64,000 nucleotides of DNA, from assembly GCA_030848705.1 (NCBI GenBank), contig CM061243.1, positions 104,582,436-104,646,435 of the forward strand. Direction: 5' to 3'. The stretch's first letter is position 1; every line of letters begins with the position of its first letter. This document shows positions 34,801 through 45,695 of this stretch, one piece after another. A program made the translations under genes and the position numbers. Origin of the DNA: Heracleum sosnowskyi. Its lineage: Eukaryota > Streptophyta > Magnoliopsida > Apiales > Apiaceae. The notes beneath the pieces are model-generated. The model made no database searches, was not told the origin of the DNA, and was given only the letters and a program-made list of their open reading frames with translations.

Positions 34801-37479
34801 TATTTAGTCATGGCATTTGGACTTAAGAATGCAGGGGCAACATACCAAAGATTGGTGAACAAGATTTTTGAACCACTGATTGGTAAAACAATGGAAGTTT
34901 ATGTGGATGACATGCTAGTCAAGAGCCTCGACAAGGCAGACCATATAAAACATCTTCAAGAAGCGTTTGAAGTGCTGAGGCACCACAAAATGATGTTAAA
35001 TCCAGCAAAATGTGCCTTCGGGGTAGGCTCAAGAAAGTTTTTAGGCCTGATGGTCTCCAAGAGAGGAATCGAAGCTAACCCCAACAAGATCAAAGCAATC
35101 CTAGACATGGAACCACCCAAGTCTGTTAAGGATATGCAGAAATTGACAGGAAGAGTTGCAGCATTGGAAAGGTTCATCTCCAAGTCAGGAGAAAAGTGCT
35201 TACCTTTCTTCAAGGCACTCAAAAATGTGAAAAATTTCGAGTGGACACCTGAAAGCCAAGAAGCCTTTGAGGCCCTGAAGAAATACATGGCTGAAGCACC
35301 ACTGTTGGCAAAACCAAAGCCAGGAGAGATTCTCTATCTGTACTTGGCAGTCTCCGACACTGCCCTTGGAGCTGTTTTGGTAAAGGAAGAATTGAAGGTT
35401 CAGAAACCCATTTACTATGTGAGTAAAATTCTGCATGGGGCAGAAATAAACTACTCTACCATAGAGAAGTTTGCCTTAGCCTTGATAATGGCCTCAAGAA
35501 AGCTACGTCCATACTTCCAGGCGCACAAGATAGAAGTTTTGACTAATCAACCTCTAAGGAACATTCTGCACAGCCCTCAAGTTAGTGGAAGATTGATCAA
35601 ATGGGCTATTGAGTTGGGGGAATTTGATATCAAGTATAAGCCTCGCACGGCCATAAAAGCTCAAGCACTCGCTGACTTCATGGTTGAATGTACCATTGAC
35701 AACCAAGAAGTCGGGGGGCAGGAAGTAGTAGTGGAACACAACAAAGATGAAGACACGGTGTCCAAGGAATGTTGGGTGCTCTATTTTGATGGAGCATCAA
35801 AAACAAAATCAAGTGGAGCTGGTTTAGTGCTACAAAGTCCTGATGGATTCATAATAGAGTATGCACTAAAACTTGACTTCCCAACGATAAACAATGAGGC
35901 TAAGTATGAAGCTTTGATTGCTGGCTTAGGGCTGGCTGGAGCCCTGAGGGTCAAAACTCTGAAAGTATGTGGAGACTCAAGGCTAGTGGTTTCCCAAGTA
36001 AATGGGGAGTTTGAAGCTAGAGATGAAGTCATGGCCAAGTACTTGAAACTTGTTAAGGCCATTATGACTCAGTTTGATGAATGCTATGTGGAGCACGTTC
36101 CGAGGGAGGAAAACGTGAAGGCTGATGCCTTGTCTAAGTTTGCCTCTTCTGAAATTGAAAACTATGCAGGGAGTGTATACTTCCAAGTCTTGAAGACCCC
36201 AAGCATCAACGGAAAGTTGGTAGCACCCATTGGTATTACCAGTTGTTGGATTGATCCCATCAAAGCTCATCTGGAAACTGGGTGGCTGCCCAACGACACT
36301 TCAGAAGCACGAAAGCTATACGTCAGAGCACTAAGGTATGCCCTAATTGAGGGAATCCTATACAAGAAGTCTTTCATCATTCCTTATCTGAAGCGTTTGA
36401 GACCCCAAGAGGCAGAATTGGCCCTAAAGGAAGTACATGAAGGAATCTGCGGACAACACTTGGGGGGCAGAGCCCTTGCACATAAAGTCACCCGTCTAGG
36501 TTTCTATTGGCCAAGCATGCTTGCTGATGCTAAAAGATATGTGAGAAAATGTGAACGGTGCCAGAAAAATGCACCAGTGGTTAGACAACCACCTGAGATG
36601 ATGACATCCATTAACTCTCCTATCCCTTTTGCTATGTGGGGAATGGATATACTTGGGCCATTTCCAATGGCGAGTGCTCAAAGAAAGTTCTTGATAGTGG
36701 CAATTGACTACTTCACCAAGTGGATTGAGGCTAAGCCATTAGCCAAGATAACCACCAAGCAAGTGATGCAATTGTTCTTGGAAAATGTGATATGCAGGTA
36801 TGGAATTCCACGAGTCCTGGTTACGGACAATGGAACTCAATTCAACAATGATGAGTTCAAGAAATATTGTGATAAGAATGATATCAAGTTGCGCTTCACT
36901 TCTGTTGCCCATCCTCAAGCAAATGGGCAAGCTGAGGTTGCAAATCGAATTATCCTAGATGGACTGAAGAAAAGAGTTGAACGCTCCAGAAATACTTGGG
37001 TAGATGAATTTCTCCCCATACTATGGGCATATCGTACTACTTGTAAAGTCACCACTGGAGCTACCCCCTTCTTGCTGGCATATGGGGCAGAGGCAGTGGT
37101 TCCAGTGGAGATTACACACACGTCTCCAAGAGTTGAAGCTTATGAACCAGAAACAAATGAAGAAGGCTTGAGGCTGGCTTTAGATCTAATTGACGAAGTT
37201 AGAGACGAGGCGAATGCCAAGATAGTTGAACATCAGAAACGAGCATCTTTCTACTACAACCTAAGGGTTAAAGAGAGATTCTTTCGTCAAGGGGACTTGG
37301 TCCTTAGAAAGATTGAAGCATCTGGAGTTGGACAAAAGGGAAAGTTAGCCCCAAACTGGGAAGGGCCCTATCGGGTCAAGAATGTGTATGGACGAGGCTC
37401 ATACAAGCTGGAAACTCTGGAAGGGATTGAAGTGCCTAGAACTTGGCATGCTGCAAACTTGAAAGTTTATTATGTTTAA
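31822..37479 (+). CDS. gag-pol: gypsy D gag-pol polyprotein with dual RNase H (one internal stop)
   Basis: ATG at 31822. The frame is open for 238 codons (Pro-rich, then a basic coiled coil), meets TGA at 32536-32538, and continues in the same frame to 37479. The change is again a plausible CGA to TGA. Positions counted from 32578: gag domain about 1-130; a CRFHKEVGHDTDDC zinc motif near 258; protease VDNGASVDILF near 402; RT with YVDDMLVKS near 774; first RNase H near 920-1030; second, archaeal-type RNase H (YFDGASKTKSSGAG) near 1066-1190; integrase zinc region with CERCQ near 1325; DDE residues near 1355, 1416 and 1452. The second RNase H is the mark of Tat elements. With about 2% LTR divergence and one stop, the copy is recent but probably inactive alone. 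Confidence 0.93.
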
Positions 37480-37802
37480 GTGTGTCCTAACTGGACTCAC
37501 TAGTAGGGCAAGTAGAAATAAGGTCGACGAAACCAATCCAAGTTTTTAAACTTGAGGTAGAAGTAGTATACTATGTAAGGGTTGAACCCATTTCTTCAAG
37601 TTATGAATTCATTCAGAAATTTCGAAAATATTCTACAAAGCATTGCATATTGATGTTTATATGATTCAAAGTACTAATTAAGTACGCAAACACGAGAAAT
37701 TAAAAGGCATGAAGGAAATAATTTAAATAACTTGCAATAAAGTTAAGTTATGCCCAAAGGCAGAATTACAGAAAATAAATAAAAAGCTACAACTAGCTAT
37801 GA
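37480..37802 (+). other. gypsy D spacer between pol and the antisense gene
   Basis: AT-rich, no ORF. It would hold the 3' end of the antisense transcript; no clear polyadenylation signal could be chosen with confidence. Confidence 0.4.
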
Positions 37803-38369
37803 CTAAGCATCATCCCCTCCTTGCTCTTCCTCAGAGCTAGACTCCTCCCCAGACTCCTCTCCAGAATCCTCTCCTTTCGCAGACTCTTCTTCCTCACTGG
37901 AGCTGGATTCCTCAGACTCTTCGCCAGGATGAGAGGAATGTTCGGGATCAAGAATCCTGTCATCCTCATCCATGTCGTCCTCTCCAGCCAAGGCCATCCC
38001 CAAACGAGTAGGAGCGTGGGGGCTGGGAAAGTCAGAAATAGTGAGGGATCCAGGGAGTCTCCTCGAAACCTCAGCCAATGCCTCGTCCCATCCTTTAGTG
38101 TACTGGACAGGAAAGAGGAGATCATCGTGTTGAGTAATCAAACCCTTGTACTCTTCAGAGTCAAGGTACTCATCAATGTGGCGCTCATTCCCCTTCCTGA
38201 GCTCTACCAGCTCCGCTTGAGCATCAATCAGCTCCTTCTCCCTTTGGTCCAAGGAAGCCCTAAGAGAACCCACCTCCAGCTGGGCCTTATCAAACTTAGC
38301 CTTGTTGGCCTCCGAGGATGCACACCAAGCTTTGGCTTGGAATAAGGCTCCTTGAAAGCTAGCATTGGC
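37803..38369 (-). CDS. antisense gene in gypsy D, exon 3
   Basis: Exon 3 begins after a TTCGCAG acceptor (AG at 38371-38370) and runs 189 codons to the stop at 37803-37805. It encodes a coiled-coil stretch (about the first 80 residues) and an extremely acidic Glu/Ser-rich C-terminus. The reading frame is continuous with exon 2 (phase 0). The 81-bp intron 2 (38370-38450) starts GTAAGT. Confidence 0.7.
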   Translation of the reverse strand, partial: ANASFQGALFQAKAWCASSEANKAKFDKAQLEVGSLRASLDQREKELIDAQAELVELRKGNERHIDEYLDSEEYKGLITQHDDLLFPVQYTKGWDEALAEVSRRLPGSLTISDFPSPHAPTRLGMALAGEDDMDEDDRILDPEHSSHPGEESEESSSSEEEESAKGEDSGEESGEESSSEEEQGGDDA

Positions 38370-38450
38370 CTGCGAACAAGTTATAAGTTAGGATAATAAC
38401 TTGAAAAACATACTAAGGACTACAAGAAGAAAAAGAGATTAATGACTTAC

Positions 38451-38785
38451 AGCAGCAAAGGCTTGAGAGCCCGCACTTTCTGCCCCCTCAATTGAGGAGT
38501 TGGCCACAAAATCCTTGTAATCACAAGGAGTCAAAGAGTGGTGTGACCACTCAATGGCATGCTCGGCCACCCCTACTATGGTGTCCTTCTTCCTAATCCC
38601 CCAGTTGGGGCGCCAAACTGAGCTCTTAACTGAGGAAGAGCCCTCGACTTCTTCAACCTCGGCTACATGAGGCCTCAGAATAGAAGGGCCTTTAGCGCCC
38701 AACCTGGGATCCTTTAAGCAAGCCCTTTTTATTCGGGCAGTCTCCCCACTTTCCGGCTCATTACGCTTGTTAATGAACTCCGCAA
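38451..38785 (-). CDS. antisense gene in gypsy D, exon 2
   Basis: Follows the acceptor TTTGCAG (AG at 38787-38786) and ends at a consensus donor, GCTGCT then GTAAGT (38450). Its 335 nt plus one base from exon 1 give exactly 112 codons, so the frame is kept. The segment is basic at the start (NKRNEPES), then mixed; no domain recognised. Confidence 0.7.
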
Positions 38786-38865
38786 CTGCAAACAAAAATC
38801 AAGAAAAACATAATGAGTATAAAGACAATCTTAACAAGCAAAAAGAAAGTAAGAATAAGAGTTAC

Positions 38866-39673
38866 CCTGATCAGAAACTTTTGAAAGTTTCAGAGACTTA
38901 AGCAGAAACTCGTCCAGGAGCTCCCAGGCCATGGTGGCATAATCATCCTTGATAAGCTCATCATAAGCGTGAGCCTCCTCTTCAGTCAGGACTATGTCAT
39001 CTGGGCTACCATCTGACACTCTACTGAACAAGCTCTGAAAAAGGGTGCCCCAATCCCCTTCATCCCACATCAAGTACATAAACTCATCCTTCCACTTGGG
39101 GTTATTGTCAGGGATGGATTTTGGATGGAAAATGGGGGGTGTTGAAGAACGTTGACTAATGTACACCCAACCCAAGGCTTTAGAAGAGCTATTCTTAAAT
39201 TGAAATATCTTTCTAAAAAGGGCGACAGAAAGAGGGAATTTGTTTTTTAGACACAAAACAATAAAACACATAATCAACCTCCAAGCATTTGGAGGTAGCT
39301 GACAGGAGTTAATTCCTACGTCGGCTAAAAGTTGGGGAATAAAAGGGTGAAATGGGAATCGAACTCCTGCACCAAGGACCCCCTTATAAATGCAAAGAGC
39401 ATTTGGGCGCCAATGGCAGGAACGATCCCCAGGACCAGCTGGGACTAACCTATAAGGTGGCCTAATTCTATACATATTCTTATAATCAGCAATTTTATCA
39501 GCATCATGAAATCTATTGCTATGGTTAAAGGAATCCAAATGAGATACATAAGGGTATTCATCACTACGCTCTAATATCATATCTTGTAAAGACATAGTGG
39601 GAGAACGAATGATGATACCTCTCTTAGAAGCTTGATTCATTTTCTGGAGGCGTTGAGCAGAACGATCAGCCAT
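38866..39673 (-). CDS. antisense gene in gypsy D, exon 1 (putative gypsy-type transposon domain)
   Basis: ATG at 39671-39673 (MADRSAQRLQ). The 269 codons include PPYRLVPAGPGD, GVRFPFHPFIPQLL and QLPPNAWRLI segments. These resemble, from memory, the plant 'putative gypsy-type transposon' family often annotated in repeats. The exon ends at CAGG followed by GTAACT; the intron is 80 bp (38786-38865). The three exons join in phase to 569 codons plus stop, with no internal stop, on the strand opposite to gag-pol. Antisense ORFs in the 3' region are reported for several Tat-lineage elements, such as Grande. The function is unknown; the acidic tail hints at a nuclear or chaperone-like role, which is only a guess. 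Confidence 0.72.
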
Positions 39674-40250
39674 TTCAGGAATCTTCAAAAAACTGGAAAA
39701 AACTTTCAAATCTTCAATAAAATCCCAGAAAAATCTTCAACCAATGAAGATCAAAACCCAGAAACCTTCTTGGGAAGAAGATTTGAACCCAGAAAAGCGT
39801 GATAATTCTAGAAAATCTTCAACGAAGGAAGAAAAATTCCAGAAAAATAAGAACACAACCGTAAAAGACTCGCCGGAAATCGCCTTACCACGGAGAAAAA
39901 GAGAGAAAGACAGAGAGATTTAAGGAAAGTAATTTTTTGGAAAGATTTGAGTGAAGAGTAAGAAATCTCACTCTTTTATAGGCAAAGTGACTGGAAACTC
40001 AACCGGTCAAGGAAGTCTAACCGGTTACAGCCAGTCAAAGCCCATAATTGTTCTTTGGGCTGCTGGAATTAAAGGCCCATTAAGGGCCCAAGCTCCGCTA
40101 TTAAACCCAGAAAAATTCAAGGCCCAAAGTCTAAAAGAAAGGCTCAATATCAATAGAGCCCAACAGAATACGAAGGCCCAATATGGAATCAAGGCCCAAG
40201 AGGTTGAAAGCTTAAGAAAATTCTAACTCAAAGGTTAGAAATAATTCTAA
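39674..40250 (-). other. upstream region of the antisense gene
   Basis: No convincing ORF on either strand. It would contain the promoter of the antisense gene; I could not single out a TATA box with confidence, although TTATAAAAG-type sequence on the minus strand occurs near 39975. Confidence 0.4.
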
Positions 40251-40254
40251 GGCA

Positions 40255-40860
40255 AAAAAACGAGTTCGAGATCGAAAATATACTGAAAGCAAGTTCGAGA
40301 AATTGAGTTCGAAATTACCTTAAAAATCCAAATCGAACTAAACGACCTGAAACCTATTTGAGGTCGAAAAACTACAAAATCGAGGTCGAAATTATGCTAA
40401 GTCATAATCGATAAAACCTGTTCGAAATTGAACGGAAATTTCTGGTCGACAACTTCGATTTCAACACAGTTCTGGTCGAAATTGAACTGAAGATTCCTGT
40501 TCGAAAATAAACTAAGCCGAGCTCGAAATTTTCTGGTCGAAAATAAACTGGAATTTCTGGTCGAAGAGTTCGACCTCGTCCCAGTTGAGGTCGAAAATCT
40601 TGCTCGAAATTACACTAGTTCCTGATCGAAATTTCCTGTTCGAATTCCTGGTCGACAAGTACGACCTCAACTCAACCCTAGTCGAAATTTCTAGTCGAAA
40701 AAGTACTAGATCCTGGTCGAAAATTCCTAGTCGAAAAAGGCTTAAATTTTCTGGTCGACAGCTTCGACCTCGACACAGTCCTGGTCGAAAAAGACTTGGA
40801 ATCCTGGTCGAAAATGACCTGGATTCCTGGTCGAAAAATACCTAATTCTTGGCCATTTTT
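40255..40860. repeat. dispersed GGTCGAAA minisatellite in gypsy D 3' region
   Basis: More than twenty copies of TGGTCGAAA, GTTCGAAA or close variants. A longer block (GGTCGAC..CTTCGACCTC..) recurs near 40444, 40559, 40650 and 40753, spacing about 90-115 bp. GGTCGA and TCGACC are complementary, so strong secondary structure is likely. Tandem repeats in the 3' untranslated region are a known trait of Tat-lineage elements. Confidence 0.8.
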
Positions 40861-40943
40861 GGGCTGAAAATGCTTTGAAAAAATGGGAAAATTCCGGGAA
40901 AAATATGAAATAATTTCTACAAAAATCTTGAAGGGTTTTTCCA

Positions 40944-40957
40944 GAAATTGGGGGGCA
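40944..40957 (+). promoter_or_regulatory. polypurine tract of gypsy D
   Basis: GAAATTGGGGGGCA lies just before the 3' LTR start at 40960. Confidence 0.75.
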
Positions 40958-40959
40958 AA

Positions 40960-41485
40960 TGATATGGGCCGAAATATAACCCTAGATATAATTAATGATA
41001 TATTAATTAGACCTAGTTTGGTCCAAGAATTAGGCTCGACAAAAGGCCCGAAACCCTAATTATTTATTAATTTTGTAATTAATAAATAAAGGAAAATACG
41101 CAGCTCATAAAAGAGTCCAAATATGATAATATCTTCAGAGAAGGATCCAGAATCCCAATCAAATATTACGATGAGTCACAACACTTATCAGATGAGGATA
41201 ATACTTGCCTGCCAAGCAAAACACTCCTTATCAGTTATCAACAACGAGACTTATCCATTAAGTCTCCTAAACATACTCTAAATACAAGGCTCCTAACGCC
41301 TAGATAAGGACCCTCGTCCTTCATTCTAGAACTACGTTTTATTGGCTTGATTCTCTATACAGCAGAGATACGTAGGCATCTTGTGAGGACCGATTTAGTC
41401 TCGAAACACAAGAGCAGCCATTAAAGCTTGAACGCTCACAAACCCTAGCATTTAATTCACAAAGCACGTTTTTTAATATATAACA
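40960..41485 (+). repeat. 3' LTR of gypsy D (526 bp)
   Basis: Same length and ends as the 5' LTR, about eleven substitutions, mostly transitions. Followed by AATAC. Confidence 0.95.
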
Positions 41486-41490
41486 AATAC

Positions 41491-42440
41491 AATTCTAGAT
41501 AATTTAGATTTAAAACAACTTTCGAAATAATACTGAACTTATAAAATAAAAACACAAGCACTTAAATAATTTCAGTTGGATTGTTTGATGATCCAACTGA
41601 AGTGTCTTTATTGCGGAAATAATATGTGATACAAAATGTACACAGCTGCTCAGTTACAAGAATGTAGAGAAGTATGCTCTCAAAGATAGCTAATACAATC
41701 TGTTTGTTTTTCTTCTCTCACTCATTTTAACTGCTACACTTGGTTATATATATTCCCAAGTTTACAATGCTATTTTTGGCTACTCAAAAGTACACTAAAG
41801 ATAACCGCCAGTAGCTTGCTTTTCATCCCTTTTGTCCAATGGTCCTTGGAGATCTTTGTCTTCTGTCTTCAGTCTTATAGTGATCCCACTCAAAAACCAG
41901 ATTGGAAATTGGAATGTTTCCTTATTCCCTATGTCCATTTTGATGGCTTCCAATGCAAAGTACACTTACAAATCTCCCTTTTGATCTGTCAGAAAACTGT
42001 CACTATCACTTTGTCAACTATTCAGAAAAGCAATAATGATTTGTTGATAGCAGGGAAATGTGTTTCGTTGATAGCTTTATTCTTCATTCCGTTGATGGTG
42101 TATTCCTCGTTTCGTTGATAGAGTAATCTTCATTCCGTTGACATGTCTTCACTTAGGCAAAATTACATGGCTTAATATATTTACAATTCACCAGCCTATT
42201 TTGCCTATCTAGTAATAAGTCAACATGACTTAGAAAACCTATCTAATACATACAACAAAATGCATATCAAACTGTGAAGTATTGTACAGTGCAATTGCTA
42301 CATCACTCATTTCGTTGATGAGCTTCCTGTCAATGAAACGCTGCAAAGCATGCCATTCCGTTGACAGTTACAAAATGACTTAATACAAAATCTACTAAGT
42401 GTTTTTATTATTATCATCAAAAACAACATATTCCTAACAA
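41491..42440 (-). repeat. 3' LTR of copia C, main part
   Basis: Continues the LTR begun at 31214 after gypsy D. It ends ATTCCTAACA at 42440, the complement of TGTTAGGAAT. Whole length without gypsy D is about 1 kb, as in element B. It contains GTTGATAG/GTTGACA motif clusters (42034-42145) and the diverged hairpin (42327-42368). Confidence 0.88.
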
Positions 42441-42455
42441 TCTCCCCCAATTTAT
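42441..42455 (-). promoter_or_regulatory. polypurine tract of copia C
   Basis: The minus strand reads AAATTGGGGGAGAT directly before the LTR start. Confidence 0.85.
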
Positions 42456-42632
42456 GACTGATAGAATAACAGCCATAAATCAAGAGCCTTGATGATAACA
42501 AAAACACTCAGTCAAATTACACATGATAAAAATAGAGATTGCATTAAGCTTCATTGAATTTAATTGAAATACAAAGTAGAAAATCTTACAACACAGGTGC
42601 ACAGAGTTGCTCCTTTAGTCTGAGCAGAATTT

Positions 42633-43949
42633 TCATCTTTGCCTCTGTGGTCTTGTTTTCTTCCCTTTTCTTGCATTGTTCTCCTCAATCTGAGCTTGAA
42701 GTCTTCTGTAGAAAATCTTCTCTTCTTCTTCTTGATTCCCCAACCTGGATTGCATTAATCTGAGAGTTTCATTGGATGCCTTTTCCAGTTGGTCTTCTAT
42801 TCTGAAGAATCTTCTACAGTTGTCCTTGTCTCTGAATTCCATCATCCAAAAAGGTTGGAGATGAATTTTCTTTTCGGTTTGAGGGACCTTCAATACTCTG
42901 GGAAGTGCACCAGGCTTGTTCCAGCTAGCTTTGATTTGAAAAATTTTAGAGACAACCTCAGACTTGGCTGTTTTGGTGAAACCAAAATCTTTCTTCAGAC
43001 ATTTAAACACAGATAGCAGTGTCTGATAGTCTTCTCCCAGAATCCTGTGTAGAGGCCAAACCTGTTCTCTCCCACCCTTGTTGACAAACACCAATCTCTC
43101 TGGTAGTTTGTAAGAAGCTTCTATTCCTCTCACTTCAACCAGGTCATCAAGATTGATATGTAGGTCAGACTCCTCCCTGATATCAGCAATGTAGATGAAG
43201 TCTTCTGGGTTGGTATGGGGTTTCTCAGCTTGTGGTCTCCTTACAAGAAATGGCTTCGCCTTGGCAGCCCTCTGCTTATATTTCTTCTTTGGATCCATTT
43301 CAAAGAGGAATTTTGGAAAGTTGGCCTCATCAAACTCAATTGGCTCTCCCTTTGGCTCAATTGGATGTTCATGAAAATTGACAGGATGTTTAGGATCACA
43401 GGCTAACTTTACCTCAGAAACTGGATCAGGAATTTTTGGAGGTGCAATAGGTACAAAAGAGTCTGTTGCAATACTCTGAGAGTCATCATTCTCAAAGGCT
43501 ATGTTTCTCCTAGCTCTTGCCTTTGGTTGCATTATGCTCTTCTTTGTACTCCTTTCCTCTCTTGTTTTTCCTTCTAGCTGTCTTTCTTCTTCATCAAGAG
43601 ATTGAGCAACTGCAAGAGCTTGCATTTCTGCTCTTTCTGATTCTTCAGCCTTAGCTTCAGCAAAGTTTGGATGACCAGCCCAAACACAGATTTCTTGTCC
43701 ATTCCTGTAGACAATTGCCCTTTGCTTCCTTATCTCAGAATCATTGATTTCCTTGCATTTTGTGATAAGTAGTCCAAGAAGCTTGAGCTCATCTGGATAA
43801 GGTGTAGGATAGAAAATCCTTGCTATGTTTTTGCCCTTTGGTTTAGCAGGGGACTTGGGAGATAAGCTTCTTTGAAATGTAGCTTGTTCCACATCCCTAA
43901 TGCATGAAGTTTGTCCTTTTTTCCTTTCTTGGACCTTGAGTGACTCCAT
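42633..43949 (-). CDS. copia C accessory ORF Z (438 aa, unknown)
   Basis: ATG at 43947-43949. It overlaps the end of ORF Y by 53 bp in a different frame. The product is rich in charged residues, with a basic N-terminus, a helical Glu/Ala-rich stretch (about 100-140), a central region with aromatic and hydrophobic residues (about 220-370) that may be a folded domain, and a C-terminal coiled coil ending in a basic tail. There is no signal peptide or membrane helix, so an envelope role is not supported. I recognise no family. It is intact, unlike pol of the same element. Confidence 0.6.
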   Translation of the reverse strand: MESLKVQERKKGQTSCIRDVEQATFQRSLSPKSPAKPKGKNIARIFYPTPYPDELKLLGLLITKCKEINDSEIRKQRAIVYRNGQEICVWAGHPNFAEAKAEESERAEMQALAVAQSLDEEERQLEGKTREERSTKKSIMQPKARARRNIAFENDDSQSIATDSFVPIAPPKIPDPVSEVKLACDPKHPVNFHEHPIEPKGEPIEFDEANFPKFLFEMDPKKKYKQRAAKAKPFLVRRPQAEKPHTNPEDFIYIADIREESDLHINLDDLVEVRGIEASYKLPERLVFVNKGGREQVWPLHRILGEDYQTLLSVFKCLKKDFGFTKTAKSEVVSKIFQIKASWNKPGALPRVLKVPQTEKKIHLQPFWMMEFRDKDNCRRFFRIEDQLEKASNETLRLMQSRLGNQEEEEKIFYRRLQAQIEENNARKGKKTRPQRQR

Positions 43950-45690
43950 TTAGAAGGGGCTTTACCTCATAGAAAGAATTGGTATGTGGCTCCCATTCCG
44001 TTGACACTAAAACCATGGCATTCGTTGATGGTGTTGTAGAAGTAGCTTGATCCGTTGATGAATTTGAATTCTTTGCAGTTTCAGCTATCTTCTTGACTCT
44101 TGCTTCTATGTTAGACCAGTGGTCTTTGATCTGTTCTGCAAGTCTTAGCCGCATAGAAGCATCCTGAATCAGGTCTATTGCATCCATTTTCTTCTTTCCT
44201 GACTCCCCCATTGCTAGTGGCTCCTTTGGTAAGGAAATGGCTGGGACCATAACCTTTGTGATTTGAATGTCAAGCTCCTTAGATTTCTCCCCCTTTTTGT
44301 TATCATTAAGAGAGATGATAGGGAGTCCCTGAGCTGCCAATAGCTGGGTTAGAAGTTGAGTTTGCTTCTCCTGTTCCTTTTGCATCTGAGATAAAGTAGC
44401 TTCCACCTTGTCCACTCTAGAAGAGAGAGTCTTCAAGGAGGTAGCCACTTCAGGTTCCTTAGAGAAAAACCTGTTCATCTTGGACACAGTGAGAAGAGGA
44501 AGCTTTTCATATAGCCTCCTGTCAGTAGCATCCTTAAGATTGCTAATGGAGTCCTTGATTTCTGTAGCTTCAATCCTTGTCTGCAACATTTGTAGCCTTT
44601 GGACTTCCAGTGAATCCATAATAGCCTTGTAGAATTTCTTGTCCCTGGCATTTGCAGACTCATGAGATAGATATGCCTCATTGTACTGCCTAGTAATAGC
44701 AGCATCCAATTTGCATCTTCCTTGCATATCCTGAGAAAGCCAGTTTGGTGTAGGAGGCACCACAGAAGTCCTAGTCTGTAAAGTGATAGCCACCTGTACA
44801 TTGTCACCAAAACTGTCATCATCATTAGAAAAATCAAACTCACCACTTGTTGCAGCTCCTGGAGACAAATTGGTCAATGTATCCTTTGCTCTTTGCATAA
44901 ATGCAGTTGTATGAATTAAGTGGAATGACCTTTCTGCCTCCACATTGCCCTGTTGAGCCATAATTTGATAAGCTGGCACAGGATGAGTAAAGGTCTCATG
45001 ATCCAGGGAAATACTATCCAGAGTTTGTTGATAATGCTCTTGGAAAGTAAGTTCCCTTTCTCCCTCATGGACCTCCATTAACTCATTAGCAATGACTGCT
45101 TCATCCCTTATAGCTCCTGTAGTCCCTTCTCTCTCTCCTCTATTTTCTTGCATCATGGGCTCCCCATGGCTCACACCTCTCACACCTTCACCTTCACCTA
45201 CTAAGGTGGTACCCTCAGCCTCTCCTATTGCCTGACTGGAAGAAATAGTCAGCCTCTCACTCTCAGCCTCTCCTTTTGCCTGGCTGCAAGCCAGCCTCTC
45301 AGTTTCACTCCCTCTCAATCCTAGAAGTGTTTCAACTACCACTAGATCATCTGCACTACTTGTGGAAACAACTTGATTTTCAATAAGAGGTGCAGAATGA
45401 ACTATCAACGGAATGGTAGTTTGAACTGTCAACGGTATGGATACCATTGATGGAGAAACACTTGTCAACGAAAGAGACTGTTTCGTTGATGAAGTCAAGA
45501 AAGCACTTTGAGAAAGTGAGATTACAGTGGAATCTGTGGTGATTGATTTTAGAGATTGTTCCACAGATCCTCTTGTAATTTCAGAAAAGGATGATTGGTG
45601 GCCCAACAAATCACTTAACAAGTGATGGTCACCAATTTCAGAGTGGGGCTTCTCCAAGCAAAGAGTTGGAGAATCAGGGATGGATGAATG
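43897..45690 (-). CDS. copia C accessory ORF Y, downstream part (coiled coil)
   Basis: The frame continues across the gypsy B insertion: codons read 58177 to 58025, then 45690 to 43897, giving about 648 residues with no stop. No ATG begins the right-hand part, and ORF X runs into it in another frame, so X and Y are probably one ORF split by a small indel near 58150. The N-terminal half of this part is Ser/Thr/Glu-rich; a region with helices (about 250-430) includes an LSSRVDKVEATLSQMQKEQE coiled coil; the C-terminus precedes ORF Z. Several GTCAACGAAA-like motifs lie inside (45404-45490, 43998-44060). Confidence 0.6.
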   Translation of the reverse strand, partial: HSSIPDSPTLCLEKPHSEIGDHHLLSDLLGHQSSFSEITRGSVEQSLKSITTDSTVISLSQSAFLTSSTKQSLSLTSVSPSMVSIPLTVQTTIPLIVHSAPLIENQVVSTSSADDLVVVETLLGLRGSETERLACSQAKGEAESERLTISSSQAIGEAEGTTLVGEGEGVRGVSHGEPMMQENRGEREGTTGAIRDEAVIANELMEVHEGERELTFQEHYQQTLDSISLDHETFTHPVPAYQIMAQQGNVEAERSFHLIHTTAFMQRAKDTLTNLSPGAATSGEFDFSNDDDSFGDNVQVAITLQTRTSVVPPTPNWLSQDMQGRCKLDAAITRQYNEAYLSHESANARDKKFYKAIMDSLEVQRLQMLQTRIEATEIKDSISNLKDATDRRLYEKLPLLTVSKMNRFFSKEPEVATSLKTLSSRVDKVEATLSQMQKEQEKQTQLLTQLLAAQGLPIISLNDNKKGEKSKELDIQITKVMVPAISLPKEPLAMGESGKKKMDAIDLIQDASMRLRLAEQIKDHWSNIEARVKKIAETAKNSNSSTDQATSTTPSTNAMVLVSTEWEPHTNSFYEVKPLLNGVTQGPRKEKRTNFMH

Positions 45691-45695
45691 GATCA

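Larger units (their letters stand above)
31263..41485 (+). mobile_element. Tat-lineage Ty3/gypsy element D, complete, TSD AATAC
   Basis: Two 526-bp LTRs (TGATATGGGCC...TATAACA) are flanked by AATAC at 31258-31262 and 41486-41490. They differ by about eleven substitutions by eye. Pol contains a second RNase H domain before integrase, a hallmark of the Tat lineage. A non-coding and antisense-coding 3' region of about 3.5 kb follows pol. Confidence 0.93.
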
